A DNA stretch of 64,000 nt from an uncultured Veillonella sp. (GCA_900538355.1 UPXS01000010.1:16709-80708), one strand, 5' to 3'. Shown: positions 32,704 through 42,822, numbered from the stretch's first letter. Notes: generated by a model not told the origin, from the letters alone. Translations and numbers: made by a program.

Positions 32704-33807
32704 TTATGCTAATTCCTTTTCTACTAATGCCAAGGCACTAGCAATAACCTTATCCATATCGTAATATTTATATTCCCCTAAACGACCACCAAAGATAACA
32801 TTGGAAATCGTTTCAGCCTTTTTAACATATTTTGCGTAAAGGTCTAAATTCTTTACATCGTTCACTGGATAATAGGCTTCTTCGCCGATTTTCCAGTCTT
32901 TTGGATATTCTTTAGTTACATATGTAACAGGTTGTGTACCAAACTCAAAGTGTTTATGCTCGATGATGCGAGTATAAGGAATTTCACCTTCTGTATAGTT
33001 CACAACGGCAACACCTTGATGGTTCTCCTCTTCAAGACGTTCTGTTTCAAAGTGAAGGCCACGATATTCTAAAACACCTTCAGAATAACCAAAGTATTCA
33101 TCAATAGGACCTGTATAGATGATCGTGTCTGCCAAGGCTTCGTATTCTTCGCGATGTTTCAGGAAGTCTACGCCTAACCGGACTTCGATGCCCTCTAACA
33201 TGCGTTCAATCATCTTCGTATAACCGCCCATAGGAATGCCTTGGAAACGGTCATTAAAGTAGTTATTATCATATGTATAACGAACTGGTAATCGTTTAAT
33301 AATGAAAGCTGGCAATTCTGTACATTTACGGCCCCATTGTTTTTCCGTATATCCTTTGATGAGCTTTTCATAAATATCTGTACCTACAAGACTAATGGCT
33401 TGCTCTTCTAAGTTCTTTGGTTCACTTGTAATAGCAGCCCGTTGTTTTGTAATGATATCCTGTGCCTCTTTTGGAGTACGAATATTCCACATTTTAGAGA
33501 ATGTATTCATATTAAACGGCAAATTGTACATTTCACCTTTATAATTTGCTACAGGGCTATTTACATAGTGATTGAACTCAGCAAATTGATTAACATAATC
33601 CCACACATGCTTCAAAGATGTATGGAAAATATGGGCACCATACACGTGAATGTTAATATCATCTTTGCTTTCACAATATAGATTACCTGCTATATGACTG
33701 CGACGATCGATAACAAGTACAGATTTACCACGCTTATGCGCCTCATGGGCAAATACAGCACCAAATGGGCCCGCCCCAACTACTAAATAATCAAATTGTT
33801 TTTTCAT
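32704..33807 (-). CDS. glf: UDP-galactopyranose mutase
   Basis: 367-aa flavoenzyme converting UDP-galactopyranose to UDP-galactofuranose. The FAD-binding N-terminus reads YLVVGAGPFGAVFAHEAHKR, followed by VLVIDRRSHIAGN and NIHVYGAHIFHTS. The mid-region GYTEKQWGRKC and the end FGGRLGEYKYYDMD are strongly conserved in Glf proteins. Length is normal. It sits between the acyltransferase and DUF4422 genes, showing that the surface polysaccharide contains galactofuranose. Confidence 0.96.
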   Translation of the reverse strand: MKKQFDYLVVGAGPFGAVFAHEAHKRGKSVLVIDRRSHIAGNLYCESKDDINIHVYGAHIFHTSLKHVWDYVNQFAEFNHYVNSPVANYKGEMYNLPFNMNTFSKMWNIRTPKEAQDIITKQRAAITSEPKNLEEQAISLVGTDIYEKLIKGYTEKQWGRKCTELPAFIIKRLPVRYTYDNNYFNDRFQGIPMGGYTKMIERMLEGIEVRLGVDFLKHREEYEALADTIIYTGPIDEYFGYSEGVLEYRGLHFETERLEEENHQGVAVVNYTEGEIPYTRIIEHKHFEFGTQPVTYVTKEYPKDWKIGEEAYYPVNDVKNLDLYAKYVKKAETISNVIFGGRLGEYKYYDMDKVIASALALVEKELA

Positions 33808-33817
33808 ATGTATATCC

Positions 33818-34789
33818 TTATTTTTTTATTCCAAGACATAGCAATCGTGAATAATGATTTTTTCTTAAAATATAACCTATCAAGATAGATAGAATTGTAG
33901 ATGCTAAGAAGCACACAATAAAAGCTTCATAGTACAATCCTAATTTAGACCAAAGTACAATTCTGAATGGAATTTTAACAATATCACTAAAGATATAAAC
34001 ATCCATGGAGACAGTACCTAAAAAGATCAAAAGTGTTTTATATAATCCGATTCTAGATGAGATTTGGTTAGCTATATAGTATGTAATAGTAATCCCCGAA
34101 ACTGCTGTTATAAGAGTAAGTATTTTAAACACATTAATATCATGTAGTAATGCATAATTACCTACACTAAAAATCACAAGAGATGTAAGGGCTACTCCTG
34201 CGGATTTCATATAATCTAATAGCATATATTTCTTTATATATAAGCCTAAGATATAGAAGAATTGGAAGTACAATATCTTTGATACCATAGGTACAGAAAA
34301 GATATTTAATACATCAGATAACATGCCAATGATGAAAGATAAGATTAATAAACCTAAATTTACACGTTTAACCAATAAGGCAATAATGATTGAAATAAAG
34401 AACAAGCAATATAAAAACCATAGTTCCCCATCCGGATTAATGCCTATAAATATTTTCCATATATCTTGCGGATATATCTGCTGACTTGCAAATTTTGATA
34501 AAGCTAATTTGAAGGGAAAATACAATAAACCAATAGTGAAATAAGGAACCATTAACCGTATACTTTTATCTTTTACGAATTTTTGGAAGCCCTCTTTCAA
34601 AGGTATATGCATAAAATAGCCAGCTACAAAGAAGAATACAGGCATATGGAAGCTATAAATTATAGTCCGCATCAAATATAAAGGATAACTAGCAATACCA
34701 CTAGCACTTGCTTGGTCTGGAACAGAATGGCCCAACACAACAAGCAAAATTGCAATCCCCTTCATAATATCAAAACTACTATCCCTCAT
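33818..34789 (-). CDS. Acyltransferase 3 family membrane protein
   Basis: 323-aa protein with about ten transmembrane helices. The N-terminus FDIMKGIAILLVVLGHSVPD contains the conserved His of the acyltransferase-3 family, and FHMPVFFFVAGYFMH follows. Such enzymes O-acetylate or otherwise acylate surface sugars (OafA, WecH types). It begins 10 bp after the WbaP-like gene ends, clearly in one operon. Acceptor unknown. Confidence 0.88.
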   Translation of the reverse strand: MRDSSFDIMKGIAILLVVLGHSVPDQASASGIASYPLYLMRTIIYSFHMPVFFFVAGYFMHIPLKEGFQKFVKDKSIRLMVPYFTIGLLYFPFKLALSKFASQQIYPQDIWKIFIGINPDGELWFLYCLFFISIIIALLVKRVNLGLLILSFIIGMLSDVLNIFSVPMVSKILYFQFFYILGLYIKKYMLLDYMKSAGVALTSLVIFSVGNYALLHDINVFKILTLITAVSGITITYYIANQISSRIGLYKTLLIFLGTVSMDVYIFSDIVKIPFRIVLWSKLGLYYEAFIVCFLASTILSILIGYILRKNHYSRLLCLGIKK

Positions 34790-34798
34790 AATCCCCGA

Positions 34799-36235
34799 CT
34801 AATAAGCCCCTTTCGATTTAACGACAGCCAACACAGTTTTCAAAAGATATACAATATCGATCCACACAGACCAGTTATGAACATACCAAGAGTCCATTAA
34901 TACCCGTTCTTCATAGGTAGTATCGCTACGGCCGCTCACTTGCCATACACCGGTAATCCCTGGTGGTACAAGGTAAAAGTCGTTGATATAGTCGCCGTAT
35001 TTTACGATTTCATCGCGAACGATAGGACGTGGTCCTACTAGACTCATATCCCCAACGAGAACATTCCACAATTGTGGCAATTCATCAAGGCTCGTTTTAC
35101 GAAGGAATTTACCGATTCGTGTAACACGCGGATCATCTTTCAATTTGAAATCTCGTTCCCATTCTTCACGAGCTGCAGGATTTTCTTTCAAATATACCTC
35201 CAACGCCTCTTGCGCATTCGGCACCATGGAGCGGAATTTATAGCATGGGAACTCTTTACCACCTTGTCCAACGCGCTTATGACCAAATACGATAGGCCCT
35301 GGAGAATCTAGATAAATCAGTACGGCTACAATGGCTAAAATTGGCAAAATCAAGAGGCCCCCACATACGGTAGCTACAATATCAAATATGCGCTTCATAA
35401 TGCGGTTAGACTTGCGAGCCAAGTTATTTTGTACGCGCAATACAACGGCTTGCTCTTCCATCATGCCCCGAGCCGTAATATTACTTGCTGGTAAACCAAA
35501 TAACTCAGGCACAAAGGCCACGCGTTTTACCAGTAATTGCAGTTGATTGACCAATGATACTAACTTTTTAGGCTCTAACCCTGGTGCACAAATAAGAACT
35601 GTTTGTACACCTGTATCTTTGATAACATGTTCAACATCGGAAAAAGCACCTAAACATGGATATTCTTTAGCAATAGCAGAGGATTTAGGATTATCATCTA
35701 CATAACCAATAATCTTGTACGTAGCAATTGGCATGCGATCTAAGGATTTCTTTACGAGCTCTGCTGTTTTACCTGCACCAACGAGAAGGACTGGTATATT
35801 TAAATATCCTGCCTTTGAGAGAATCTTGCCTACAATAAAACGACTACTAAAGATAAAGAGTAGCATAAATAAATAGGCAAAGATAACAAAGAGTCGAGAT
35901 ACATCGTTGATTACATGACCTGTGTACATGAGTACAATGGATACAACGACGCCAATAGTGATACTGCGGAATAGGTTCTTCATCGTATCCCAATAAGGAG
36001 ATACTACTGAGTATGCATTATTAAGAAGTAATATGGCTAGAAACACAAGAGGTATAATGCCATATACATAGATTTCATCTACCTTAAAATGTGGACTCAC
36101 CGGTAAAAATGGCAAATTTAACCGCAAATGATAAGCTACTAATGTGCCTAGCACAATAGAAATATAATCAGCTATAAGTACTATAAATTTACTAACAAGC
36201 AACTTGTTGTGATTATTATATCCATAACTATTCAT
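34799..36235 (-). CDS. WbaP/WcaJ-type initiating glycosyl-phosphate transferase
   Basis: 478 aa from ATG 36233-36235, which has GGGG about 8 nt upstream; the open frame extends further but through the leader terminator hairpin. About five N-terminal transmembrane helices, a Rossmann-like middle domain (VPVLLVGAGKTAELVKKSL, YKIIGYVDDNP), and a C-terminal bacterial sugar transferase domain: KRIFDIVATVCGG, GPIVFGHKRVGQGGKEF, CYKFRSM, RKTSLDELPQLWNVLVGDMS, GPRP. It transfers sugar-1-phosphate, probably galactose, to undecaprenyl phosphate and so starts the repeat unit. First gene after the promoter and possible attenuator. Confidence 0.93.
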   Translation of the reverse strand: MNSYGYNNHNKLLVSKFIVLIADYISIVLGTLVAYHLRLNLPFLPVSPHFKVDEIYVYGIIPLVFLAILLLNNAYSVVSPYWDTMKNLFRSITIGVVVSIVLMYTGHVINDVSRLFVIFAYLFMLLFIFSSRFIVGKILSKAGYLNIPVLLVGAGKTAELVKKSLDRMPIATYKIIGYVDDNPKSSAIAKEYPCLGAFSDVEHVIKDTGVQTVLICAPGLEPKKLVSLVNQLQLLVKRVAFVPELFGLPASNITARGMMEEQAVVLRVQNNLARKSNRIMKRIFDIVATVCGGLLILPILAIVAVLIYLDSPGPIVFGHKRVGQGGKEFPCYKFRSMVPNAQEALEVYLKENPAAREEWERDFKLKDDPRVTRIGKFLRKTSLDELPQLWNVLVGDMSLVGPRPIVRDEIVKYGDYINDFYLVPPGITGVWQVSGRSDTTYEERVLMDSWYVHNWSVWIDIVYLLKTVLAVVKSKGAY

Positions 36236-36253
36236 ACTAATACCCCAAACTAT

Positions 36254-36297
36254 AAAAAAAGGTTGTTTTCTCAATACAATTTTCAAGAAAACAACCT
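36254..36297 (-). terminator. Intrinsic terminator in the leader of the polysaccharide operon (possible attenuator)
   Basis: A 12-bp perfect stem AGGTTGTTTTCT (minus strand, 36286-36297) with its complement (36260-36271), followed by TTTTTTT. It lies 19 bp before the wbaP-like ATG and about 30-70 nt after a likely transcription start. It could also simply end transcripts of the ligase gene, but it is placed after the promoter. Confidence 0.7.
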
Positions 36298-36335
36298 CTA
36301 AAACATACGAATACAATGTACCAATATTTACTTAT

Positions 36336-36344
36336 ATTGTATCA
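36336..36344 (-). promoter_or_regulatory. Extended -10 promoter of the wbaP-led operon
   Basis: Minus-strand TG-A-TACAAT is an extended -10 element. No good -35 is present. A start near 36329 would give a leader of about 90 nt that contains the terminator at 36254-36297. Confidence 0.5.
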
Positions 36345-36466
36345 TATTCAAAAGTTTAAAACTATGAAAAACCATAGATTTTAGCTATCTTTTATGTAGT
36401 TTTTTGGAGATTTTCAGTCTATTTAAATCAGACATAAAAACCAATTAAATAATGCGTAAATATTTC

Positions 36467-37678
36467 CTAAATAATCTTGTGATTCTCATTTATTTTCAAT
36501 TGAATCATGATGCCCATAACAATCCAAAACATGCGGATCCCCGATGAATTTCCCCATGTATAATCTATAGATCCAAACAAAAACAAATAGCTAATAAAGC
36601 CTACCATTATTGATAAATCATAAGGGTTTCTTGATTTAACATAATGTATCAAAGATTTACAGAATATAAAGAATGAAAATCCTAAGAATCCAATGAGCCC
36701 TAATATGCCAGATTCAGAGGCTATTTGCAATAGATTATTATGAGAATGGCCTAGATCTTGAGTTTCTTGTTTTAATTTATAGTGTTCTCTATATGTTTTT
36801 TGCCATAATCCAGGACCAACACCTGTTACAGGATGATCCATAATCATATGCTTATCTGCTTCCCATACATAAATACGGCCCAAATTTGAACCATCTGTGC
36901 TTATATTAAAAGTACTTTCAAAACGAGCTACATAGTCTTGATGACTACTAAATGCATATCCTATACCTACAACGGCTACAAGTAGTACCAATATATAGCG
37001 AATATTAATAAAGCAATAGCGCAATGTTATGAGTATACCGTTAATGCCATTAAATAACCAAGAACCACGGCTTTGATTACCCCACATCCCCAATAACATA
37101 CCAAATAAAGAAAATACAGCTGATTTTCTTACATACGAAGGAAAGCTCTTATCATAGGCAGCAATTAATGCTAATGGAAAGGCCAATGTTAACAACATGG
37201 CTAGTCCCATCATAGAGCCGTGTATAACACCACCTGCACGACCTCCTGGTCCTAAGTTATAGCCCAGTAAATATTGTGCAAACGCCGATATAGAATCGAT
37301 GCCCATATACACAAAAAATACTGATAATATGGCGTATAATTTGCGAGAACTCTTAATACATAGCAGAATTGGGACGATGACTAATACCTTCCAAACCCAA
37401 ATATTAAAGAAATATTTTGTGGTCACCGCTATATCATTACTAATTAATGTGGACGGAAATACGCATAGTAACATGCCTAAATAAGCCCATCCATATTGGC
37501 GTATCGATTGTGGTACAGATATTTCATGTCGCCTATACCAACAAGTTATTAAGGTCATCAATATAATGAGGCCATATAGTAAATTCCCTAATGCCATAGA
37601 TGACCGAGTCGTACATATCATGAGTGAAATGAGTACGGTCAGTACCATTTCAGAATTTTTAAGTATCCAAGATTGCAT
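36467..37678 (-). CDS. O-antigen ligase family protein (WaaL-like)
   Basis: 403-aa membrane protein with about 11 helices. The large periplasmic loop carries GSNLGRIYVWEADKHMIMDH, PVTGVGPGLWQKTY and the ligase-type GHSHNNLLQIASESGI, the signature of the O-antigen ligase/polymerase superfamily (PF04932). As the locus has another member at 23785 beside the flippase, this one next to core-type genes is the better candidate for joining polymer to lipid A-core. Roles could be swapped. Confidence 0.8.
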   Translation of the reverse strand: MQSWILKNSEMVLTVLISLMICTTRSSMALGNLLYGLIILMTLITCWYRRHEISVPQSIRQYGWAYLGMLLCVFPSTLISNDIAVTTKYFFNIWVWKVLVIVPILLCIKSSRKLYAILSVFFVYMGIDSISAFAQYLLGYNLGPGGRAGGVIHGSMMGLAMLLTLAFPLALIAAYDKSFPSYVRKSAVFSLFGMLLGMWGNQSRGSWLFNGINGILITLRYCFINIRYILVLLVAVVGIGYAFSSHQDYVARFESTFNISTDGSNLGRIYVWEADKHMIMDHPVTGVGPGLWQKTYREHYKLKQETQDLGHSHNNLLQIASESGILGLIGFLGFSFFIFCKSLIHYVKSRNPYDLSIMVGFISYLFLFGSIDYTWGNSSGIRMFWIVMGIMIQLKINENHKII

Positions 37679-37749
37679 ACTAACCCCTTTTTCCCAACAT
37701 AGTTACAATCTACTATTTATCATAGTGGTATCTATTCCCTTTATAGATA

Positions 37750-38694
37750 TTATTTTACTCGTAACAATGGTCGTACATGATTTTGAATTTCTTGTTCATA
37801 TTGATCGAGTAATTCATAACGTTTTCTGTATTGACTACGTTTTTGTGATTTAATCTCTTCAATGGGTTTACGATATTCCTCTAATGGAATTTTGAAGAAC
37901 CGTTCATCACTACATACAACACCGCCAGATTCCTCCCACAATGGATCTAGCTCAGCTACCTTAGCACGGTGACCGCGAACTAAGTGGGTATTTGCGTAAA
38001 AGCCTTCATCAGAAACAGCGTAAATAGATTCTACCTTACAGATGACTGCAATATGGCGCAATAAGAACATGATAAAGTTTTTTGGTCGATACCCAAACAT
38101 CTTTTTAGTCACTGTTTTAGCATTATCTAGACCATCTTTATAGCCTTGAATTGTGCCAATCCACATAGCAGGTTCCCCATTAAAACCTTTGCCAAAGCGG
38201 AAGTTAGCATGGTATACACCTTGCTTACCCAAGGTTAGTAACAAGGTTAAGAAACCTTCTTTACGTTGACCAGGGCCATAATATAAGCGTGCTACCATAT
38301 CCAGGTCTTCTGATTCCCATACGATAAAGCCACGATTCATACGACTTACATCGTCATAAATATTATCTGGATCTACAGAGTACATTTCACGAATCGCTTC
38401 ATCCGTAAATACATCTTTTAAATAATCAAAATGATTAACAATAGCCTCTAATCGTTCCTGTGGTGTTGAGCTTTTAAACAAGAAAAATCGTGTCATTAAC
38501 TCAAATAAACCAACTTGACGGTCTAATAAGGTTGGATCAGGCGTATAGTTTGCAAAATAGGTCTCTAGTGCCTCAATTTCCCCTTTATTGCGGATAGAGC
38601 GCATTGTATGAAGAAAAGTACGTCTAGTTTCTCTCCAACTACGTTTGCCGTAAATCTTACGGCCTCGCTGCCATTGTGTTTGTAAATATCCCAT
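37750..38694 (-). CDS. VirK/YbjX (DUF535) family protein
   Basis: 314 aa without membrane segments. It has the DUF535 pattern: RQVGLFELMTRFFLFKSSTPQERLEA, a lipid- or glycan-related central block LTLLLTLGKQGVYHANFRFG, and AMWIGTIQGYKDG. The C-terminal half FGYRPKNFIMFLLRHIAVICKVESIYAVSDEGF is typical. Family members (VirK in Shigella, YbjX, Somatic antigen-linked genes) are tied to envelope or LPS integrity, with mechanism unclear. It lies between GT4 and ligase genes. Confidence 0.82.
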   Translation of the reverse strand: MGYLQTQWQRGRKIYGKRSWRETRRTFLHTMRSIRNKGEIEALETYFANYTPDPTLLDRQVGLFELMTRFFLFKSSTPQERLEAIVNHFDYLKDVFTDEAIREMYSVDPDNIYDDVSRMNRGFIVWESEDLDMVARLYYGPGQRKEGFLTLLLTLGKQGVYHANFRFGKGFNGEPAMWIGTIQGYKDGLDNAKTVTKKMFGYRPKNFIMFLLRHIAVICKVESIYAVSDEGFYANTHLVRGHRAKVAELDPLWEESGGVVCSDERFFKIPLEEYRKPIEEIKSQKRSQYRKRYELLDQYEQEIQNHVRPLLRVK

Positions 38695-38731
38695 CTCATA
38701 CTCCTATCCACTCATATAACTACAAAATATA

Positions 38732-39817
38732 TCAATGATTTGTAGAATGTAAATTATCTATAATCGTAACTAATTCATGAGCCACACGATTAACCATGAA
38801 TCGTTCCTCTACAACATGTCGTGCATTTGTGATGATATTCGGCAAGTTTACATCATCACTCATCACATGTTCCATAGCCTGTTGTAATGTGTGTTCGTTC
38901 AGCGGATCTACAATAAATCCAGATTCTCCATCGTCTATAATTTCTCGCTGAGCTCCAGAACCACTTGTAATGACTGGTACACCACAATACATAGCCTCAC
39001 AGATAACAAGACCAAAGGCCTCCCGTGTTATTGTTGGCAATAGTAAGCAATCAATTGATCTATATAAACCTTCAATATCTCGTGTAAAGCCTATAAATTC
39101 AACATAAGAATGCATTTGATGCGCTTCTATATAGTCTGTTAGTTTTTTAATTTGATCCTCTGTACCAGCCCCAGATATAATCAATCGAACATCTGGATTG
39201 TTTTGATGAATCTGTTCAAGAGCGCTTAAAATCAGATACAAACCTTTTCGTTCTGTAATACGCGCACTATAGCCAAAGGTTCTAACCTTAGATTTCATAG
39301 GAACTGCATCTGAAAAAGACTGGAATCGATTCGGGTCGATACCATTATATACAACATGGTATTTGCTAGTATCCTTTATAACAGGTGTCATAAGATCATC
39401 ATAAACGAGTTTAGACACACAAACAAAGGCATCCACTTGTGCATTGATCCATCTATGATACATATCTGTTTTACCAGGTACAAGATTATGTTTAATAAAC
39501 ACCAATTTAGCACCTGTTAGCTGCTTAAGGGCAATACAGAATAAGATATATTTACCAGAGTGGCATACAATCGTATCAATCCCTTGTGCTTTTATCTGCT
39601 TAGCCACTGCATTAACAGATAGAAAACCCTTCAAAGTATAAAGATTGGCCGTCATCACATGACCCACTTGAGCATAGCGAGATTGCATATCTTCATTCGA
39701 TTGGTCCACTAAGATATAGGCAGTCCTATGTCTCTGTTGAAATTGTTTACAAATATCATATACATATTGTTCGCCGCCACCCCAAATTTTGGCGCCTACA
39801 ACATTGATTATAGACAT
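38732..39817 (-). CDS. Family 4 glycosyltransferase
   Basis: 361-aa GT-B enzyme. N-terminal INVVGAKIWGGGEQYVYDIC is the acceptor-side glycine loop. The C-terminal domain has RTFGYSARITERKGLYLILSAL, FIGFTRDIEGLYRSIDCLLLPT and the E-x7-E motif EAFGLVICE (residues about 280-288), binding the nucleotide-sugar. It adds a hexose-type sugar to LPS core or repeat unit. Start supported by AGGAGGAACC. A perfect inverted repeat lies upstream at 39864-39901. Confidence 0.88.
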   Translation of the reverse strand: MSIINVVGAKIWGGGEQYVYDICKQFQQRHRTAYILVDQSNEDMQSRYAQVGHVMTANLYTLKGFLSVNAVAKQIKAQGIDTIVCHSGKYILFCIALKQLTGAKLVFIKHNLVPGKTDMYHRWINAQVDAFVCVSKLVYDDLMTPVIKDTSKYHVVYNGIDPNRFQSFSDAVPMKSKVRTFGYSARITERKGLYLILSALEQIHQNNPDVRLIISGAGTEDQIKKLTDYIEAHQMHSYVEFIGFTRDIEGLYRSIDCLLLPTITREAFGLVICEAMYCGVPVITSGSGAQREIIDDGESGFIVDPLNEHTLQQAMEHVMSDDVNLPNIITNARHVVEERFMVNRVAHELVTIIDNLHSTNH

Positions 39818-39863
39818 AGGTTCCTCCTATCATACACATATCAATACACATTTAGTAGCATCC

Positions 39864-39901
39864 ATTGATGTATACGAAATACTGGTTACATATACATCAA
39901 T
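39864..39901. repeat. Perfect 11-bp inverted repeat upstream of the GT4 gene
   Basis: ATTGATGTATA (39864-39874) and TATACATCAAT (39891-39901) with a 16-nt spacer, in the 105-bp gap before the GT4 start. No U-tract follows on either strand, so an operator or mRNA hairpin is more likely than a terminator. Confidence 0.45.
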
Positions 39902-39922
39902 AGATATTATTGTTTAATTATA

Positions 39923-41944
39923 CTACGACTTATTCATACGGTCTTCATGATTAATGAGCCACATGGTCAACAATGTCCAATCACGAGCATCATCCCCGTG
40001 ATTATCAATAGGACGAATTGGATCAACCGGTTTATAAGACGGTGTGTTACTTTCACCATAATCCATACGTACATCGCCCATCATATGCGGCGTAATCCAC
40101 TGGTATGGCGTAACTAACGTATCGGGCTGTTTATCAAACAAGGACGGCACAATGGAATAATATTCAAAACCCTTTGGTGCAATGGCTTCAATGATCGTAG
40201 GCATGAGGCTCATATGCGTGCCAATGGGCGCTGTAATACTGTCCTTAGTGAAAGCAGGATGTTGCAATAGTCCTACGGTACAGAATGTGTCGCGCAAAAT
40301 ATAATCCCGTTCAATTAAGGATGTATTATTCAGAGACCCAAATAGATTCGAGTGGTCACCGGTGACAACGAATAAACTATCAGGAAAAGCCTCTTTCATA
40401 GCATGTACAAAGTTAAAAATCGCCTTGTCGCTATAGCGATAAGTAGCCAATTCTTTATTCCGTTTCTTATTGGATTTTAGATCATCACCAAGATTTGGCA
40501 TGACCTTTTCAGGATCATAATCTAATAAGGAATCCTCCATTTTATAAGGGCCATGATTGGATGTAGTGTAAATAAAATGGAATGTAGGATGTTCTAACGA
40601 TTTGATTTCCTGTTCAATATGTTCTAAAAAGACATGGTCATAGACGCCTACCCAAGTTTTAGGAGCATCGGGACCACAGAACACAGAAGCGCTTTCCACG
40701 CGGTCAAAGCCTTGAGCCTTACCAAAGTGATTAAAGTTGCCGTACGACGCATTACCACCATACCAATAAATCGTATCATAGCCTAATCGCTTCATTTGAG
40801 ATGCCAAAGAGGTCGGCAACGGTTCATGCCAAAAGGCTTCCCGTTCGTTGATTTCCATACCCGCATCATAGACACCTGATAATAGACTTACAATGGATGG
40901 GCGAGATACATTACCAGCAGGCAAGAAATTAGGTACTTGTGCTGTATGAGGATCATATTTAAAATTCCATAAACCAGGACATATATTGAGATCCTTATAA
41001 GGTTCATCAAGAGACCATTGAGGGATACTTTCACCAACAATAAAGAAAATATGCTGTGGTTTATCAATACGAGGACCTGATGCAACACGTTTAAATGCAT
41101 GAAGCGGTGTGCTCAAATCCTGCCAGGAATCTTTGTATTTATTAGGAACAATACGATGAATGGCGTCATCAATATCCTCAGGTGATGCCGTATATTCATC
41201 ACGTAGTGGATGTTTGAGTACCGTTTCTAAAGCACATAGATCTGGCACTGTTGCACGAGCAAAGAATATATCCTCTTTTACCACTGTAGGAATCGTATCC
41301 CATTCTGGTTTATCATCATGAGATAAGGTGCCACCATAGCGGAACCAATAGAAACCTAACACAGAGGCAGCCACAAGTCCTATATTCCAAGCTACCGTGG
41401 GCCATGTTCCTTCAATGTTTGGATACGGTATTGATGGCAAGGACAAGAAAAAATCTCCCATGTACCAGGATATAAATGTAATAGGAGTCAATCCTAAGAT
41501 GACAAGAATGCCTCTATCTTGATTAAAGAATACATCAATCAAATTATGTTTCTCTGCATGATTTGCATAATGAACCATATAGTTGTACGTATCATGGAAA
41601 TGCTTGTAGAAGATCATTTTTCCTGCAAAGGCTGCGTACAGAACACAGGAATAAATCGTTAGCCCCACCAATCGTAAGGAATCCTCTATTTGATGGTATC
41701 CTTCAAACCATAGTCCAGGGAGTGTTACCAAAACTAAGGGTAGTAAGAATACATAAGCATCAAAATCCATGCCCCACCAAAAGCCGTAACGCAATGAACC
41801 TACTACAGATTTCCAGCGCCCCTTCCATGTGGGGTAGGGATTATACACAATCATAAATACAATTCGAAAGATGGTGCTCAATATAGGAGCCCAAAGCATT
41901 AATTTTATATTTTGTTGTAGGGATAGAAAAAATTGTTCACTCAT
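39923..41944 (-). CDS. LtaS-family membrane phosphotransferase (sulfatase fold), first copy
   Basis: 673 aa. Five N-terminal transmembrane helices (to about residue 210) and an extracytoplasmic alkaline-phosphatase-fold domain: HIFFIVGESIPQWSL (metal ligand Glu), SRPSIVSLLSGVY where the nucleophile lies, YDTIYWYGGNASYGNFNHFGKAQGFD, FHFIYTTSNHGPYKM and LFVVTGDHSNLFG with the metal-binding Asp-His. Family members move phosphoglycerol or phosphoethanolamine from phospholipid to a polymer or sugar. A diderm should lack lipoteichoic acid, so modification of LPS or of the neighbouring polysaccharide is the likely role. In the nucleophile loop a Ser or Thr assignment is not certain. Confidence 0.85.
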   Translation of the reverse strand: MSEQFFLSLQQNIKLMLWAPILSTIFRIVFMIVYNPYPTWKGRWKSVVGSLRYGFWWGMDFDAYVFLLPLVLVTLPGLWFEGYHQIEDSLRLVGLTIYSCVLYAAFAGKMIFYKHFHDTYNYMVHYANHAEKHNLIDVFFNQDRGILVILGLTPITFISWYMGDFFLSLPSIPYPNIEGTWPTVAWNIGLVAASVLGFYWFRYGGTLSHDDKPEWDTIPTVVKEDIFFARATVPDLCALETVLKHPLRDEYTASPEDIDDAIHRIVPNKYKDSWQDLSTPLHAFKRVASGPRIDKPQHIFFIVGESIPQWSLDEPYKDLNICPGLWNFKYDPHTAQVPNFLPAGNVSRPSIVSLLSGVYDAGMEINEREAFWHEPLPTSLASQMKRLGYDTIYWYGGNASYGNFNHFGKAQGFDRVESASVFCGPDAPKTWVGVYDHVFLEHIEQEIKSLEHPTFHFIYTTSNHGPYKMEDSLLDYDPEKVMPNLGDDLKSNKKRNKELATYRYSDKAIFNFVHAMKEAFPDSLFVVTGDHSNLFGSLNNTSLIERDYILRDTFCTVGLLQHPAFTKDSITAPIGTHMSLMPTIIEAIAPKGFEYYSIVPSLFDKQPDTLVTPYQWITPHMMGDVRMDYGESNTPSYKPVDPIRPIDNHGDDARDWTLLTMWLINHEDRMNKS

Positions 41945-42010
41945 TTATACTTCCATATCTACTTTAAGAACAATAATTCCCCATAGCAATCTACTATACT
42001 AAATCACCAA

Positions 42011-42766
42011 TTATAATTGCCCATTCGATTTATTTAAATAATATAATTTTACATATTTCGTCATGGTGTACATCATATGGTAAATAGATAATAGAAAACC
42101 TATTTTTCCATCTAATATGCCGCCTTGCAAAATATATATCTTAAAGAATGCCCATATAGGACGCAATATAATATCCCCTAAAAAACTACAAGACTTCCCT
42201 TGTGCCTTGTATTTATTAGCTGCTGCTGTCGTATACTTATTAAACTTCTCAAAGAATTGATGCCAATTATCATATGTATAGTGATACAACTTTCCTTCTA
42301 ATGTATCTTGTGGGTACGGGCTGATAAAGGCTTCATGAACAGCACCTTCTACAGTTGCACCCTCTCGAGGCATCAATCGTAGCACCTTATCAGGTCTCAC
42401 CACACCATGGGTTGCCTGATTATGATGGAACAAGTTATATCGACGTAGCCAATAAGCCTTCGGCTCTCCTTGAATAGCTCGTTGAATAGACTTTGCTAAC
42501 TCTGGTGATACACGTTCATCAGAATCGACAAATAGAATCCATTCACTCTGAGCTTGTGAAATACCAAAGCGTCGTTGTTGTGACCAATCTCCATTTAATG
42601 GATGTGGTATAACCTTTGCACCTAATCCAGTAGCGAGTGATACTGTTTGATCTGTACTACCATCATCGATAACTAGGATTTCATCAGCAAATTGAATACT
42701 CTTAATACAATCTACAATATGTTGTTCTTCATTGCGCGCTAAGATAATAGCCGTCACAGTACTCAT
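42011..42766 (-). CDS. WaaE/KdtX-like family 2 glycosyltransferase
   Basis: 251 aa. N-terminus TVTAIILARNEEQHIVDCIKS, then ADEILVIDDGSTDQT, and the catalytic LFVDSDERVSPEL. The layout VHEAFISPYP...LYHYTYDNWHQFFEKFNKYT is typical of the short LPS-core beta-glucosyltransferases. A C-terminal hydrophobic helix (RPIWAFFKIYILQGG) would attach it to the membrane. It stands between the two LtaS-family genes, suggesting core or linkage-region assembly. Confidence 0.86.
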   Translation of the reverse strand: MSTVTAIILARNEEQHIVDCIKSIQFADEILVIDDGSTDQTVSLATGLGAKVIPHPLNGDWSQQRRFGISQAQSEWILFVDSDERVSPELAKSIQRAIQGEPKAYWLRRYNLFHHNQATHGVVRPDKVLRLMPREGATVEGAVHEAFISPYPQDTLEGKLYHYTYDNWHQFFEKFNKYTTAAANKYKAQGKSCSFLGDIILRPIWAFFKIYILQGGILDGKIGFLLSIYHMMYTMTKYVKLYYLNKSNGQL

Positions 42767-42822
42767 AGATAATCCTTTAGCTTATAAATCAATTACATTT
42801 AATACATAAAAATGTGTAGTTT

